NCBI GenBank assembly: GCA_964527995.1
Contig: CAZGRP010000014.1
Location: forward strand, 11,415-75,414
Source of the DNA: CAZGRP01 sp964527995
Lineage (GTDB): Bacteria > Zhuqueibacterota > Zhuqueibacteria > Oceanimicrobiales > CAZGRP01
Direction: 5' to 3'
DNA: 64,000 nt
This document shows positions 63,501 through 64,000 of this stretch, one piece after another. The notes below the pieces were generated by a model that saw nothing but the letters and a program-made list of their open reading frames with translations, did no database searches and was not told the origin of the DNA. The translations under genes were made by a program, and so were the position numbers. Positions within the stretch are counted from its first letter, which is position 1. Every line of letters starts with the position of its first letter.

Positions 63501-63875
63501 ATCCAGCTCGACCCGACCAACGCCGACGCATTCAACAACCTTGGCATTGCCCTGGGAATGCAGGGGGCTGGCAGCCAGGCGATCGAGGCGTTCAAGAAGG
63601 CACTGGAGCTGCAGCCCGGGCACGCCGGTGCTCTAAAGAACCTCGGCGTCACTTACCTGCGCATGAAAGAGTTCAGCCGGGCAGCGGAAATTCTCCAAGA
63701 GGTCGTGAAACTCGGGGCCGCCGACGCCGACGTCCTCACCAACCTGGGCCTGGCCTATATTCAGACCGGCCGACCCCGGGAGGCGAGAAGATATTGGGAA
63801 CAGGCCCTCTCGCTCGATCCAAATCTCGAAGAGCCCCGCAAGAACCTCGAGATCCTGAAGAGAATGGGCTACTGA
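60525..63875 (+). CDS. Fused membrane protein, spermidine synthase-like domain and TPR array
   Basis: A 1116-residue protein. Residues 1 to about 470 are a multi-spanning membrane part (GLVYEVVWVRLLAQSFGN, PTFLMGGTLPVLSKFALRRR, LAGEVIWSRVLVFFLGNS), as in the fused MFS/spermidine synthase family. About 480-700 is a Rossmann methyltransferase-fold domain of spermidine synthase type (YVSVDGHFIGATEHESDKKQ, LTIGLGSGITLGAL, VEIVPSMLAAARFF, GDGINFVRTT). From about 875 on there are at least six TPR units (LDPDSPEIHNNLGIVYAEMG, LDPTNADAFNNLGIALGMQG). ATG at 60525 is preferred; GTG at 60513 is possible, neither with a good RBS. It begins 12 bp after the previous terminator, so its promoter is not evident. 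Enzyme function is inferred. Confidence 0.85.
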   Translation: MTPDNILRKTIFSLFFLSGAIGLVYEVVWVRLLAQSFGNTVFAVSTVLAVFMAGLGAGSYVVGKWVDRRQDALRVYGYLELGIGLAALLVLLFLRLLDPLVARAASLLEASFFGQSLLRLGASFLLLFPPTFLMGGTLPVLSKFALRRRESLGWDIGALYSINTLGAVAGAFLSGFFFIDLWGLAQTEVLAVSANLLIGGAALLIARTLPPHSRERGATEPRPRSKRQSPTLAYTPRIVAAVLLAYSISGFAALAGEVIWSRVLVFFLGNSTYAFSTMVATFLAGLAIGSFIGSKLADRVPDPLKTFALLEGILTLLILSTIPILWQGLHAPAIQSALMAPRLPWAAYLGLKFFAAALVLFTPALLFGMVFPLVCKITIVRLEQVGRGVGTIYALNTCGAILGSLLAGFVFIPHLGLQGSLVGMAWLTAALAVLLLLLHPSARPRLRASAVGAALGLAAVTLAIFPVQPAMRSANQTADDRVLFYSEDHTATVVVFQKPSGEKYVSVDGHFIGATEHESDKKQRLLGYLPVMLARTPKSALTIGLGSGITLGALAENPALTSIEAVEIVPSMLAAARFFREEHGAVLSNPKVRVVIGDGINFVRTTRQKFDVISSDAKLNPEYVGNALVYTQEYYEWSRAHLKPGGVFVQWVPLYLPPSIFRTVVRTFCKVFPAADLWFFPQQHAILVGRNEREPFDFGQMSRRLDADGVRQQLARFGLGNAYILASSHVAGREQLEEFAGDGPINAWDHPVIEFRAVREFRRAPRGVAEERNLRQLMALLRPSAGAFSHVDPDSLRSYAQSFRLVLRGLLKTKRPDLLSYGRPDFQEALQQNPNEGRAQDLLAQVGRESRLLQAAASAPTSRGSEALRVASLLYAQGEYAEAEQAARRAVRLEPTQPAGYNILGLALVKRGKRAEALQAFQKAYELDPNDVDITLNLATEYDRQGRLDEALGLFQSALRLDPDSPEIHNNLGIVYAEMGRRQAAIAEYRKSIQLDPTNADAFNNLGIALGMQGAGSQAIEAFKKALELQPGHAGALKNLGVTYLRMKEFSRAAEILQEVVKLGAADADVLTNLGLAYIQTGRPREARRYWEQALSLDPNLEEPRKNLEILKRMGY

Positions 63876-63918
63876 TCGCCGGCCCTCGGGCGCTCGGCCC
63901 CACCATCCCAACACGACA

Positions 63919-63946
63919 TCCCCCTGAATCCCGCTTCAAAGGGGGA
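63919..63946 (+). repeat. Short inverted repeat TCCCCC/GGGGGA
   Basis: TCCCCCTGAA and TTCA-AA-GGGGGA pair around TCCCGC, with two unpaired A. Similar CCCCC/GGGGG elements are scattered in many genomes. No T-run, so not a terminator. Confidence 0.45.
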
Positions 63947-64000
63947 CTTTGGGCTGCCTTCTGCAGTAGCCCTCGTTCGCCAGTTTCGAGGTGCCCTTTG

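Overview
The window is GC-rich, tightly packed bacterial DNA with no rRNA, tRNA, CRISPR array, transposase or prophage gene that I could recognise. A run of exactly 100 N at 2467-2566 shows it comes from a scaffolded draft assembly, probably a metagenome-assembled genome. A Kdo transferase (LPS core) and a TonB-dependent receptor indicate a Gram-negative cell. A PorV/PorQ-type outer-membrane protein, a GWxTD-domain protein, a long secreted protein with a PNPY-type C-terminal sorting module and one Bacteroidetes-like promoter point to the FCB superphylum, in the neighbourhood of candidate division KSB1 or Calditrichota. That placement is inference from protein style, not from a marker tree.

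Layout. 1-2405 (+): end of a putative barrel protein, a LytR_C envelope protein and waaA. 2750-8200 (-): one operon running PTS IIA, P-II-like protein, hisS, a TrmH-type rRNA methyltransferase, a CPBP membrane protease and a SpoIID/LytB protein. 8428-14186: threonine dehydratase, a lipoprotein M28 peptidase, a flavin reductase, a flavin disulfide oxidoreductase and a coiled-coil envelope protein. 14412-23852 (+): a sugar-oxidation cassette of GH15 glucosidase, transaldolase/phosphoglucose isomerase fusion, HAD phosphatase/mutase, 6-phosphogluconate dehydrogenase, glucose-6-phosphate dehydrogenase and glucokinase. Together these can take an alpha-glucan or trehalose to free glucose, to glucose-6-phosphate and to ribulose-5-phosphate with reduced cofactor.

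24238-29125 (+): a three-PAS sigma-54 activator, a 95-residue STAS-like protein behind a good -24/-12 promoter, an ECF-type sigma factor and a divergent GH15-like protein. 29358-33137: a large M14-type peptidase and an unknown protein. 33484-43270 (+): the most notable region, an aerobic carbon monoxide dehydrogenase cluster. Its large subunit carries the form I active-site signature AYRCSFR, and it comes with CoxG, CoxD, CoxE, two XdhC-type maturation proteins (one fused to a YHS metal-binding domain) and a molybdopterin-binding protein. The cell can therefore probably oxidise trace CO as an energy supplement.

43326-51051 (+): a secreted amidase, a radical SAM enzyme of unknown substrate and three amidohydrolase modules in two proteins, only one of which keeps the HxH metal motif; a strong terminator follows. 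51324-60451 (+): GWxTD protein, TonB-dependent receptor, large secreted protein and PorV/PorQ protein, read as an outer-membrane secretion or uptake set and closed by a second strong terminator. 60525-63875 (+): a membrane protein fused to a spermidine-synthase-like domain and a TPR array.

Non-coding points of interest are a hairpin-rich segment at 19237-19533, with a dRS3-like repeat and a 57-bp partial copy of the neighbouring HAD gene, and the sigma-54 promoter at 26536-26551.
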